Below, piece by piece: positions 46,991 through 58,099 of a DNA stretch of 64,000 nucleotides. The notes under the pieces were generated by a model, which was not told the origin of the DNA, searched no databases, and was given only the letters and a program-made list of their open reading frames with translations. The DNA comes from Diplolepis rosae. Taxonomy: Eukaryota > Arthropoda > Insecta > Hymenoptera > Diplolepididae. Made by a program: the position numbers and the translations under genes. The DNA lies in NCBI GenBank assembly GCA_030998225.1, contig JAPYXD010000746.1, positions 3,534,001 through 3,598,000 on the forward strand, read 5' to 3'. Numbering within the stretch: the stretch's first letter is position 1; each line of letters opens with the position of its first letter.

Positions 46991-47715
46991 TATACAAAAA
47001 TAGTAAATTAAAGACTGCTTGAAAGTAAATAAAGTTTTGAAATGTACTAAGAATATTCATCGATTCAACTACTGATCTTATTTGATTTACCTATGTTCCT
47101 GCAGTTCACTTAACTTCAAAAATGACACTGGGGCCTTTACAAACTACGGAATGTAAGTTAAAAAGTAGTCAAACCTACTGAGATTTTTTTTCGGTGTACG
47201 TGTAACGAAAAAGTATTGTCAATTTACTCAGAAAAAATTTTCTAGTTTGAAAACAGATATTTTACTTTGAAAACAGTGAACTTAACCTACCAAGCGAATA
47301 TCCCTCCGTTGCCGTTCAAAACGGTAAATATCAGTCTTAACTCAAACTTTCCCTGTATTTTTTATCTTAGTACAATACAGATTTTCGGTACATTTCCCAG
47401 TACCGCCCCAGTACTAAAAGACAACTCCCAGCCGAGTGACATTTTGTACTAATGCCAGTACCGCGCCAGTACAGTCCTTCGGTACAGGCATACTACTATT
47501 TCCAGTACAGCGCCGGTACAGATATTTGGTACAGGCATAGTACCATTTTTAGTACCGCGCCAGTACCGACAAACAACTCCCAGCCGAGTGACATTTCGGA
47601 CGAATACCAGTACCCAGCCGTTTTCCACCCGGTATTATGCCAGTACAATGCCAGTACCGACATCCGTCCGGCGGTACTGGCGCGGCACCAAGCCAGTTGT
47701 AAATTTCCACCTGGG

Positions 47716-48984
47716 AATCATCATTTGAAATTTGATGATTTTTCATTACCATCTTTGATTCTAGAGCAGAATCTAGCAGAAAAATTCCAAAAACATCTTA
47801 ATTAGCTAGAAAAATACTATGAAAACTTACCTTTGAAATGAGACTACAGACTTTTGACAATGTTAATTAATTTTAGAGTTATTAATATTATTAAGAAAGA
47901 TCTAAATTTGATGTCTTTTAGATTCTCATCATATGAGAATTAAGGTTTTGGTTTTATGTGAAAAATAATTTTCGGAATTTTCGTCAAATCTTTACGTTTT
48001 GAGATCCCCTAGGTCAGAAAAAACGGTTTTTACGAAAGTGTCTGTCTGTCTGTCCGTCTACACTAGTAATAGGTCATATACTCGATAACTCTGGATAGTA
48101 AAAAAATTGTCGGATTGAATTGAGCTTATGCATACATTATCGCAGCTGAAAAAGTAAAGACAAGTTCGTTAACCAGCTACATCCGACAAAAATTGTCAAA
48201 ATAGGAGCATTTTTTGTGTTTTTGAAAAAAACTTTATAAATAAATCAAAATTTTTAAGACTGGTTTCTGATAATTCTCGTAAATCTCTACTAATTATCCT
48301 GATAATATTTTGCAATTAAAATAAATTTAAGAAAGTTACAGTATATTAAAACTTGAAAAAAGTCAATATCCATTTTCCAGTTAAATTATACGAGATACGA
48401 ATAAAAGTTATGATAAAAAATGGTTTACTACATAAAGATCTACAACAGTAATAACTGTAAAGTGACATGTTTGATGACATGTCTGCTATTATATTGACCC
48501 AAAATTCACAGAATTTTTGTTAATTTCTCATTTTTTTGGCATTGGGTCAGCCTCTTTTTATTTTCTTCCATTAATATTATCAATGCTACTTACGATAAAA
48601 AACGCAAAAAAAAGCCTAAAGCCAATGCAATTTATTAAAACATTTTGAATTCAAAATAATTCTGAATGTTTGAGTATAAAAGGTTTAAATATTTGAAAAA
48701 TACATAAATTATATCAAAATTAGCACACGAAATCGTACACTAACTTTAATTTGGTATGAAGTAAAATTGAAAATAAATCCTTTAGAATAAAACATTTTGA
48801 AAAAACTTTCAGAATACATAACATATTATAAATGAAAATTTCAATATATAAGTATAAATAAAAGGTTTGATTATTCAAAAGTAAAATATATTATATCTAA
48901 TATTTTATCGAACAGCACACTTTAAGATTTCATTGGTATGGGGATACACATTTTTAAAATTACACGACTTTTTGTAACATGTTC
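47716..48984. other. AT-rich sequence with repeat fragments, no gene
   Basis: 48035-48055 is a TGTCTGTCTGTC microsatellite in a context common in dispersed insect repeats. 48462-48570 repeats the hairpin-bearing end of the 14179-14998 element, including GACATGTTTGATGACATGTC. The rest is AT-rich with no supportable frame. Confidence 0.55.
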
Positions 48985-49400
48985 AACCCCAGCATATAGA
49001 ATCCAGAAAAGACTTTCTAAAAATATTTTAATTAGGTTAACAAATCACTATGAAGACATACTAAAAAAAATCTTTTAAAATTTTAATTTTTTTACATACT
49101 TATTAATTTTCTTCAAAGAGATCTAAATTAAAATTTCTTTTGTAATATCTTTCTATAAAATAAATCACTTTAACGAAAGTTGAAACTCCAGGTCAACCTC
49201 TGTAATTTCCGATGGTAGTTTATATATATATATATACAAATTGTCATGTAGAAGATGTAAATTCCAAAAAATGTTATAGTTACAAAGCTTCAAAATTTTG
49301 TAATTAAAATTTTAATATAAAACTTTAAGCATTTATTGACCTTGAATTCCATTGGAAAATTTGTTGTTTATTGTTCAAATCTTCCTCCGATTTCAGAAGA
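48985..49400. repeat. Inverted copy of the flanks of the split MITE (empty site)
   Basis: 48985-49214 mirrors 44909-45135, and 49217-49400 mirrors about 40140-40308. The two flanks meet at one TA near 49215, where the MITE at 40311-44906 is absent. Confidence 0.75.
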
Positions 49401-50352
49401 ACAGACAAATTAAAAGTTACAAAATATTTCATTAAAAAAATTGAACTCGTCCATATCATCTTGTCATATTGTAACAAGATTTGAACACTTCGGACAAAAA
49501 TTTTTATGTAAAATTTAATATCGATAAATATTTACATATTCATATGAAGATATTAATCAACACATATTTTAGGTTTTTAATTTATCCACATCTGTTAGAA
49601 AGTTTTTCCTTTCCATAGACCATTTCATTTTTTTAATGAAAAGTCTGTGCTTAGGCTACAAAAATGTGAGATGAAAATATTTCTAACATAAAACTGAGAA
49701 TATAAATTTTTAACTTAAATTTTATGTTTATCTCTTCTTAATAGAAAATAACTCTCTAACTAAAAAGTTTTTAAATGTACAAAATTGAGAAGAAGTATGG
49801 AAGTTTGAATAGGAAAATATATATTGATTCAAATTTGAAATATTTATTGGCATAAAATGTTACTGAAAGTTTATTTTTGAAGTGTTCAAATGCTTATAAA
49901 ATTTCACACGATATTTCAGATTTTTATTTTAGGCAGATTTTTTCCAAAATATCGGAAAAAAAGTGTTGTTTCTTAAATAACATATTTCGTAAATTTGAAA
50001 TTGTCGTCTGCTTCGCGCCTCTTTTGCACGGTTTCGACAGAAATACACAATTCTCAATTCCGACTCGATACCCAAAGCGTGAAATCTAAAAATAGCATTG
50101 CATGGAGGAAGCGAGGAGAATAAGGAGAAGTGGGACGAGCCGTTCTCACGTGCAAGAGCGACGAGGAAGAAACAAGGGCAGCGCACGCCGCTGCCCCTCC
50201 AAAGAAATTCTGATGGTAAATCATTTCTGGATTTTCTAACTTTCATTATTTATTGACGCGCAAAGTACACCTTTTGCGCAACGCGTTCAGAGGGCGCGTT
50301 TATCAGCCCACTTTTGTGAAATTCTCTTATTCCATTACTTTAGCAATCTCCC
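49401..50352. other. Non-coding repeat fragments
   Basis: 49610-49690 resembles the reverse of 60770-60830. 49995-50090 resembles the 11945-12035 repeat (GTCTGCTTCGCGCC). The GC-richer part at 50090-50210 has no recognisable protein on either strand. Confidence 0.5.
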
Positions 50353-51285
50353 TAGTGATGGGACATCGAATGAAAACATCGAAGTTTTCAAACATCAATA
50401 TATCGAAAAGATAACATCGATGTAAAAAATAAACATCGATACCATAAGAAAATATCGATTATCGTTATATAAAATATCGCGCCTGCGCAAGTGTTATAAT
50501 GTAATTAGAGGTTATAATAAAAAGCTGTTTCATTTCATTTGTATAGTTTTGTCGATAAAAAAGTTTAACCCACCATTATTTACATGATATTAAACTTGGA
50601 TAGGGACTCTAACATCAAAATTCAATTTTTTTCTTTTTTACCCAATAAATATTAGAATAAGAAAGTTTTTGGCTTTTTGGCGGTGTCTCGTTTCTAAATA
50701 AAAGTGGGACTGCAGGTAAAAAAACTTCTAAATTGATTGCTTTTTACAAAAAATTATGTTTTTGAAAGTCAGGGTTAATACAGTTTTGCACAAAATGTAT
50801 TCAATTCACAAATTCTTTTTACCCGCACTACCATTTTGGTTTAGAAAAGGAACACCACCATGAAGCCAAAAACATTCTAATTCTAATTTTTGTTAAGTCG
50901 AAAGAAAAAATTGAATTTTGAAGTTAGAATCACGCTTGAACAGCCTTAAGGATGCTTCTATTGCTTGCGTAACCTTCATGTTCCTTTAAAATTATTTAAA
51001 AGCACAGTTTTGTGTATTTGTTAATTAAAACTTAAATATTAAAAAACCATTAATCTTTCTGCCTTCGAAAAAACCATTGGTACTCTTCCACAGTGTATGT
51101 GACTTCTTTCGGAGGTTCTTCGAATTGTACCAATTGTGGCCTTTCTAAAAAATCTGCAGAAATTTCTTGTTGTGGTTATATAATAATTTAAAACTGGGTT
51201 TTTTAGAGTAAAGCTTTTTTGATTGACATAATTTAGAGTTGATACAACAATATAAAAGATTCTTTGACTCGAGACGAATCGGAGA
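50353..51285 (+). repeat. 0.93-kb direct duplication, copy 1
   Basis: It matches 53747-54675 with few differences. The left end is TAGTGATGGGACATCGA, followed by five or more ACATCGAT-like boxes (50363-50480). This is the look of a hAT-type terminus with subterminal sites. The inner part is a long hairpin (50607-50936) containing TTTTTGGCTTTTTGGCGGTG and its mirror. The right ends of the two copies diverge after ACTCGAGACGAATCG, and no matching right inverted repeat was found. Confidence 0.75.
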
Positions 51286-53071
51286 AAGTCTTGTAAGGTT
51301 TCAATGACTTTTAAGAAATAGTAGAAAAAAGTCGAATAACTTTTCGAAAACCAGGTCGAAGAAAAAAAGTCGCGTATTTACTATTATAACAGTATTTTAA
51401 ACACTAACTGATCTTTTCTAAAAAGTAATGGAAAGTTTCATAACCTTTGGATTCATTTGTCATAGATTTTAAAAGACTATCGAATAATTTTAAATTAAAG
51501 TAATTCAAACAAATAGTTTTGTAAATTGTATTCTAAAGTCCATCAGATTTTATATGCCGTCTTCTAAAATTTTCTCGACAGTCGCAAAAAGCGATGCGCA
51601 GAAACGTAATTCGTAGCATCGCACAGCAGACAATGCAGCTCGGCTTTATGTTTTTGTAATAATTTTGGTTAGATTTTGAGATTACGTGTCGTTTGATTTC
51701 GTTTGGATCTGGATTGAAGCGTACATTAAAGAATTAGTTTCGAGTAAGTATATTTTTACCTTGATAAAGTGTATTACGTCAAATTTGAAATTTATCTATT
51801 ATTTTAGTATTGCCTTCAAACTCTGAATGTGATCCAAATATTTTACACAAGTCTCCACGACATGTATCGGCTATGCGGGTTAGGGCGTGCGATTAGAATT
51901 CGGTTAGGATGCGTGCGTGCGAGCGTTCGATTCTCGGTGCTGCGAAGTGTTTATAAAAAATTGCGTTTCTGTAATGTTGTACAGTGTTAAATATAATGGT
52001 AAGTTCATATTAGGATTATATAGGTAATGTAGAAGTGAAAAATAATTAACTATATAAGTGCAGGATCATATCACAGAAAATAATATTTTCCTTTTTACAC
52101 TGTTCAACATTTTCTTCGAGTGTCACTTAGACTTTCGATGCCTGGTTTAGAGAAAATGGAACCCAACCCACGGTGTTTTAAATTTTCCGCGACTGTCACA
52201 TAAACTTTCGAATTTACGTTTTACATTTTCAGCGATTATTTATCATATTCTTCAATAAGGAGGTTCATAATATTTAGTCGACTTTCTAACCTATCCACGA
52301 GTATTACACAAAGTCGATGACTTTTCAAGCGACAAATTTTTTCCGTGTATATGTCCCAACTTTGATCGAAAGATAAGTAAAATTACTTGAAATATTTTTT
52401 CCCGTGTACCTTAAATTAAATCAAACGATAGCACCATAAATATTAAACGATTGCAGCAGCGTTATTATTATAGCATATCATAACAATTATAACAGTGTTT
52501 CTATGATGACCGTCCATAACGGCCTTTTAACAAAAAAAAATGTTTTGAATGTTCTACTTTTTTATTATGGAGTTCGATTCGGAATCGCATTCCTGTCAGA
52601 CTTTTAAATAATTTATAACAAAAATACGATTTCTCACACTGAAAAATAAAAAAATTATGACCTTTAAAAGTTGAAATTTGGGAAAAACGTTTGAAAAAAA
52701 AAATTACAGATGAAAATATTAACGAACAATCAAAGTTATTAATATTTTAATTTAGTCAACAATGATATTCTAAGTTTCATTGAAATTATAAGTCTTAAAA
52801 TAATGAACATTCTTAAAATTTGAGATAAGTCAATATCAATATTTTCATTTAAACTGATATTATACCATTTATGTATTATACAATATCATTACAGTCTGGC
52901 TACAGACAATAATAACATTTTTAGTTACACGGAAACTACAATAGAAAAGTTAATTATTTATGGAAACTTTCATGTCAAATTAAAAATTGTGTATTAAAAC
53001 AAATGAATAGAAGGAACAATTGCAACAAATATTTAAAACACGTTAGGCTTTCTCTTCATCAGATCTTCTTT
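51286..53071. other. Mostly non-coding, with one SINE-like segment
   Basis: 51593-51625 contains a GCGATGC/GCATCGC hairpin in a somewhat GC-richer stretch ending near a consensus donor (GA/GTAAGTA at about 51744). A 5' untranslated exon of a gene is possible but unsupported. Several TTTCCGTGTA-type MITE ends occur (52340, 52395, 52925). No reading frame of note. Confidence 0.4.
51865..51950 (+). mobile_element. tRNA-like SINE head
   Basis: GCGGGTTAGGGCGTGCG (A-box-like) is followed about 40 bases later by GAGCGTTCGATTCTCGG (B-box-like). The order and spacing fit a tRNA-derived pol III promoter, but the flanking body is not typical, so the element's extent is uncertain. Confidence 0.4.
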
Positions 53072-53269
53072 TCAGACATACAATTTTGGATCGGCGTTTT
53101 TGATTATTGCAAACAAATTGTTACAAAACTTCAGCTGATGTGTTTCAGGGTTAAAGCAACCCAAAATAACATAGCTAATTAACAGAATTCTGGACTTTTT
53201 ATGATTACTTGCTATGAGGGCCCTTTTCTCTTGTTTCGAAACTGAAAATACATCTACTTCCAGTTGCAT
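53072..53269 (-). CDS. Possible terminal exon of unknown gene
   Basis: A 65-codon frame directly follows an acceptor-like TTTCATATCAG on the minus strand. Its composition looks protein-like (SVSKQEKRALIASNHKK early, then CFNPETHQLKFCNN). It ends at 53072 and no upstream exon was recognised. Chance cannot be excluded. I recognise no family. Confidence 0.25.
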   Translation of the reverse strand: MQLEVDVFSVSKQEKRALIASNHKKSRILLISYVILGCFNPETHQLKFCNNLFAIIKNADPKLYV

Positions 53270-53472
53270 CTGATATGAAACTAGAAACTAGAAAAACGTT
53301 AATATCTACTAAATTATAACTGGGCATAAGGGCCTTTTTCGCGAAGATACCCACATATTATAAAACTGCCAGTTCTGGCTGAATCTTAAGTGTAGCAACT
53401 TTATAAATGGTCTTGCCGTAGGCTGTTTGAATGTATGATTTTTAAGACTGGATCAACCAGTACAGCTGACTA

Positions 53473-53746
53473 CAAGGTGCGTTCCAAAATAAACGAGACT
53501 TTTTCAAAATAGCTATTTATAGTAGCGCTAGCTTATCTTCTGATGGGATTAGGAGTTGGAAAGGTACACCCTTCACTTTCATGACCAACGGGCAATTAGA
53601 AGTCGAGTTATTGCTTTATAAGGGACAGTGTGTTTATAGCATTGGTAGAAAAATGAACTTCGGACAAAGAGCGAATATTAAGTTTTGTTTGAAACTTGGT
53701 AAAAATTTTACTGAAAGGTTTAAATTAATGAAACAAGTGTATGGTA
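53473..53746 (+). pseudogene. mariner-like transposon 5' fragment with start of transposase
   Basis: A TA precedes CAAGGTGCGTTCCAAAATAA, a mariner-type terminal repeat. A frame from 53581 then gives QRANIKFCLKLGK and MKQVYGS. This is the first helix-turn-helix of SETMAR-like mariner transposases. At 53747 the 0.93-kb duplicated repeat cuts in, and the remaining codons to 53961 are from that repeat, not transposase. The rest of the mariner is not seen beyond 54675. Confidence 0.7.
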
Positions 53747-54675
53747 GTGATGGGACATCGAATGAAAACATCGATGTTTTCAAACATCGATATATTGAAA
53801 AGATAACATCGATGGAAAAAATAAACATCGATAACGTAAGAAAATATCGATTATCGTTATATAAAATATCGCGCCTGCGCAAGTGTTATAATGTAATTAC
53901 AGGTTATAATAAAAAGCTGGTTTCATTTCATTTGTATAGTTTTGTCGATAAAAAAGTTTAACTCACCATTATTTACATGATATTAAACTTGGGGAGGGAC
54001 TCTAACATCAAAATTCAATTTTTTTCTTTTTTACCCAATAAATATTAGAATAAGAAAGTTTTTGGCTTTTTGGCGGTGTCTCGTTTCTAAATAAAAGTGG
54101 GATTGCAGGTAAAAAACTTCTAAATTGAATGCTTTTTACAAAAAATTATGTTTTTGAAAGTCAGGGTTAATACAGTTTTGCACAAAAAGTATTCAATTCG
54201 CTAATTCGTTTTACCCGCACTACCATTTTGGTTTAGAAAAGGAACACCACCATGAAGCCAAAAACATTCTAATTCTAATTTTTGTTAAGTCGAAAGAAAA
54301 AATTGAATTTTGAAGTTAGAATCACGCTTGAACAGCCTTAAGGATGCTTCTATTGCTTGCGTAACCTTCATGTTCCTTTAAAATTATTTAAAAGCACAGT
54401 TTTGTGTATTTGTTAATTAAAACTTAAATATTAAAAAACCATTAATCTTTCTGCCTTCGAAAAAACCATTGGTACTTTTCCACAGTGTATGTGACTTCTT
54501 TCGGAGGTTCTTCGAATTGTACCAATTGTGGCCTTTCTAAAAAATCTGCAGAAATTTCTTGTTATGGTTATATAATAATTTAAAACTGGGTTTTTTAGAG
54601 TAAAGCTTTTTTTATTTGACATAATTTAGAGTTGATACAACAATATAAAAGATTCTTTGACTCGAGACGAATCGA
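53747..54675 (+). repeat. 0.93-kb direct duplication, copy 2
   Basis: It starts with TAGTGATGGGACATCG and ends after ACTCGAGACGAATCG, like copy 1. It interrupts the mariner fragment. The two insertion contexts are unrelated, so this is transposition rather than segmental duplication. Confidence 0.75.
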
Positions 54676-55030
54676 TCGACCTATAATATTGATACAATTT
54701 TCGGAAAAATAAGAAAATTGTGGATATTTTTAATATTTAAAAATTTGATTTTTTATAGTAAAAGTTTTTTCCTTAATGCAATTCAAACTTGTTTCCACAA
54801 TCTAAAAGATGCCTTTATTTTATACGGATCAAATGACCTATAATATTAACACATTTTGTCGCCGAGTAAAGAAGTTAAGGTCATTTATAAAATTGGAAAA
54901 GTAAAATTTACAATTTTATTATTATTAATATAATGTTTTTAAATCTTTTTTTCAAAGTTGTCCAACGAAAAAATATCTTCTGTAACCAAATAATTACATA
55001 ATAATTAAATAATTAAATAATAATAATAAT
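54676..55030. other. AT-rich spacer ending in an AAT microsatellite
   Basis: No gene. GACCTATAATATT and similar words recur. The AAT run at about 55017-55030 is matched by another AAT run at 55886-55916 on the far side of the next element. Confidence 0.5.
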
Positions 55031-55090
55031 AGAATGGTATGTTGTTGGAAAATTGGCTTTAGGGTCCATAAAATGATTAAGTCAAATTTA

Positions 55091-55130
55091 ATCAAACGTT
55101 TCGGCTCTGATCGGAGCCCTCATCAGTGAT
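55091..55130 (-). ncRNA. Hammerhead-like ribozyme motif
   Basis: The minus strand reads stem I ATCA, CTGATGA, G, GGCTC loop GAGCC, GAAAC, GTT, TGAT. Stem I pairs 4 of 4 and stem II 5 of 5. All invariant core bases are present, with the same extra G before stem II as in the other copies. Confidence 0.62.
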
Positions 55131-55749
55131 ATTTATTAAAATCTAGAAAATACAAAAAGGTTGCTGGCAATAATTTCACATATTTTCTCTGAGTTACTGG
55201 AGTGCTTAAAATATGTCACAAAAGGAGTACTTGATATATTAAATACAAGAAGGAAAGTTTGGATATATACATTGGTGCGAAGCTGAATATGGATAGCCTG
55301 ATATTAGGGATTTGATTGAACTATTTTCCTAAACCATTTTAAACTGTGTTGAAATATGTATATATATTTTGAACTATTTGCTTGAAAACTATTTTGAAAG
55401 CATTCTTGAACAATTTGTAGCAATGTGATTCACAAACGTGAATAGGTTGAGGCAATTAGGTATTCGTTTGGACTATTATTCCTATAATATTTTAAAATAT
55501 GTTGAAATATATGTATATATATATATATTTTGGGACTATTTGTCTGAAAACTATTGTGAAAGCAATCTTAATCAATTTGTAACAAATCCATATTCAACTT
55601 CGCACCAATGTATATATCCAAACTTTCCTTCTTGTATTTAATATATCAAGTACTCCTTTTGTGACATATTTTAAGCACTCCAGTAACTCAGAGAAAATAT
55701 GTGAAATTATTGCCAGCAACCTTTTTGTATTTTCTAGATTTTAATAAAT

Positions 55750-55789
55750 ATCACTGGTGAGGGCTCCGATCAGAGCCGAAACGTTTGAT
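55750..55789 (+). ncRNA. Hammerhead-like motif with core mutation
   Basis: Mirror partner of 55091-55130. The stems are preserved, but the core reads CTGGTGA, changing the invariant A6 to G, which should abolish cleavage. Confidence 0.55.
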
Positions 55790-55884
55790 TAAATTTGACT
55801 TAATCATTTTATGGACCCTAAAGCCAATTTTCCAACAACATACCAATCTATTGATATTAAGGGCCAATATAAGGTACAATACTT

Positions 55885-55885
<1 letters not shown>

Positions 55886-55917
<32 letters not shown>

Positions 55918-56214
55918 TAATACTGAATTACTTATAATACAGCTGCATTGATATTTAATACTGTATTATTGTTTAAAAAAAATCGTTAATGCTTCCTAGG
56001 TAGTTTATATTATAATTATATTGCAAAATTACACATTTTTGTCAATATAAGGAAACTGTGAACTCCATATGACCTAAAAAAAATGTTCCCCGCACGTGGC
56101 TTTTTTCGCAATGTTCGTAGGTGTATATATCATAAAAATATATATTAGCTTACCTAAGGTAGTTGTCGTGCCAAGAATCAGATGGAAAAAGAAGTTTTTC
56201 TATGATTTCAAGAA
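55886..56214. other. AAT microsatellite and AT-rich spacer
   Basis: An AAT run of about ten units is followed by non-coding sequence. No gene is seen. Confidence 0.5.
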
Positions 56215-56765
56215 TGGTAATTATATCATCAGCCGTGTCAAATGTAAGGAAAGACACTCTTTTTAATAAAAAAAATTTAAAAATTACGAAAAATAGTATT
56301 TTAATAATATTTTTTGTAATAGGATATTTCCTTATTATCGCTCTTTACCAATTTTTTGAAAACGATTGAAGTTTCTTAAATCATAGCTTATTTTTTTGAT
56401 GAAAATATTCTCTACAACTTAACCGTTTCCAATTTTTGAAAGTAAATTCTTTAATGGTTGAAATTATTAAAAAACAATTTTCCAAAACGAAATTTTTATA
56501 AACAAATTGCTGAATTTGATAATAATTTATTCATTTTCTAAAATTGGAAACGGTTAAGTTGTAGAGAATATTTTCATCAAAAAAATAAGCTATGATTTAA
56601 GAAACTTCAATCGTTTTCAAAAAATTGGTAAAGAGCGATAATAAGGAAATATCCTATTACAAAAAACATTATTAAAATATTATTTTTCGTAATTTTTGAA
56701 TTTTTTTTATTAAAAAGAGTGTCTTTCCTTACATATGACACGGCTGATGATATATCCCTAATAGC
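56215..56765. repeat. Long hairpin repeat
   Basis: 56215-56450 and 56530-56765 are near-perfect reverse complements around an 80-base loop. Small frames occur in both arms with nearly the same peptide (for example ending LIIALYQFFEND), because one arm mirrors the other. They show no domain. It is related at its centre (CAACTTAACCGTTTCC) to 39475-39640. Confidence 0.8.
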
Positions 56766-56940
56766 ACAGTACATTCCATAAACATTCATGGAACGTTCCG
56801 TGGGGACATTCGGAACGTCCCCCGGGGACGTTCCATGAACATACCTGGAACGTGCGAAATGTCCGCACTCCGGGGACGTTCCGAAAGGACGTTACCGGAA
56901 AGTCCCACCGAAACATTTCTGGGACCTTCATATTTCATTA
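56766..56940. repeat. Cluster of GGGACGTTCC motifs
   Basis: About seven direct or inverted copies of GGGACGTTCC-like decamers occur within 170 bases, giving a locally GC-rich island. This may be the end of a DNA transposon with subterminal sites. Confidence 0.6.
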
Positions 56941-57207
56941 GCAAAAAATAGTTCCAAACTTAACCGAGAGGTGGAGACATTGTCTACTTTTGCTAGTTCT
57001 GTAACAAAATGTATCTCTTACCCACAGAGCAAAGGAAAGTTAAATTGCAGTTTTGTCGGGAGATGTCGCTGCTAATGATTGCTGGATACTTTGTGAAGTG
57101 AGAATTTATCCGCTAGATGTCAGTGATGTCAACTGAATGCTCAACAGAAATGAGTACATAGTTCACCCTAGGGAAGTTTCATGGGTTTTTTTCATACAGT
57201 TATTATA

Positions 57208-57643
57208 GAGTAGGCACGCAATAGGGGCGTGTTAAAGTGGAAGCGTACGGTCGTTAGAAAGAGAGAGAAGGTGAGGTTGGTGAAGCCCTCTCACTCTACT
57301 AGCGACAGCGTAGTTCTTGTTTACATTTTTAAGACTGTCAGGTTAGGTTGCGTATTTTTTTCAAGTCGTTGGCGAATGCGTATCGCGTTATGGAAGAGAG
57401 AGAGAGAGGGATAGACTAATTCGATTCAATTCAACATTCACATTTGTTACGTCATTGTTGCATAACTGTTCTGGTCCCATGCGTATCACAGTTACATAAC
57501 AAATTTTTTTATGTAATTGTTATAGAACAACTATATAACGATTCTTATTATGTAACTGTGATCCGCATGGGACGCCATTTTTATAGAACTGTTATGTAAC
57601 AATGACGTAACAAATGTGAATGTTCACTGGGTTTTGCCTACTC
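57208..57643. mobile_element. TA-flanked non-autonomous DNA transposon (436 bp)
   Basis: The ends are GAGTAGGCA and TGCCTACTC next to TA. Inside, 57432-57507 is the inverse of 57550-57625 (GTTACGTCATTGTT, CCCATGCG, ACAGTTACATAAC). The left half is a different, GA-rich sequence including a GAGAGAGA run and a short frame that is probably chance. Confidence 0.6.
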
Positions 57644-58099
57644 TATGTATAAAAATCTATTCTTTTATTGGGTATTATATTTACATATATTGCGTTACAT
57701 TCTTTCTACATCCAGCATTCGTCTCCGTATATTAGATTACGTTGATTATTAAATTGAGCTGCCACGTCATAAAGGGCACATAAAATTATTTTAATATTTT
57801 TGGTCACACAATGACTTTAAGAATTTTTAGAAAATGTTTCTCCAAAACATACACTCTTATAGAAAATTCAAGAACACAACTTTTTTCTCCCAAGGAATGT
57901 TACAAAGCTGTCAAACTCTTTTCACGTTCCTCTCTCCAGTGAGGAGACTTCAGTTGAGTCTTGTTTCACCTATTTATTTATAATTTGGGAAAATAATGTA
58001 AGGTATCATTTATGAAGAATCACTTTTTTTTTACACAATTAATTAATTTCGTTGTTTTCTAAATTGATACTTTTCGTGAAAAATATTAATTTTTTTATA
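57644..58099. other. Non-coding spacer
   Basis: AT-rich with no recognisable gene or repeat family on either strand. Confidence 0.45.

Larger units (their letters stand above)
45257..47715. mobile_element. Composite of CCCAGNCGGAAA-ended elements rich in GGTACTGGC repeats
   Basis: CCCAGGCGGAAA at 45257 and TTTCCACCTGGG ending at 47715 are inverted ends. A third copy of the end (CCCAGCCGGAAA) lies at 46205. The start of each element repeats the same order (GGATCTTACGAACG, CCAGTTGTAAAT, GTACCGCGCCGAGCG). Motifs like AGTACCGCGCCAGTACCG recur at 47395-47700, including two copies of CAACTCCCAGCCGAGTGAC 151 bases apart. No transposase is present. Confidence 0.5.
55031..55885. mobile_element. Palindromic element with opposed hammerhead-like motifs
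   Basis: Arms 55035-55300 and about 55580-55844 are reverse complements with few changes. The loop holds a TATATATATA stretch. Motifs are at 55091-55130 (minus, core intact) and 55750-55789 (plus, CTGGTGA with A6 changed). Stem I is ATCA/TGAT, stem II GGCTC/GAGCC, then GAAACGTT. AAT microsatellites on both sides may be the target duplication, though this is ambiguous in a simple repeat. No protein is encoded. Confidence 0.7.

Noticed and set aside
53747..53961. C-terminal half of the frame at 53581-53961 as mariner transposase
   Set aside because: From 53747 the sequence is the 0.93-kb repeat also seen at 50353. The reading frame simply continues by chance.
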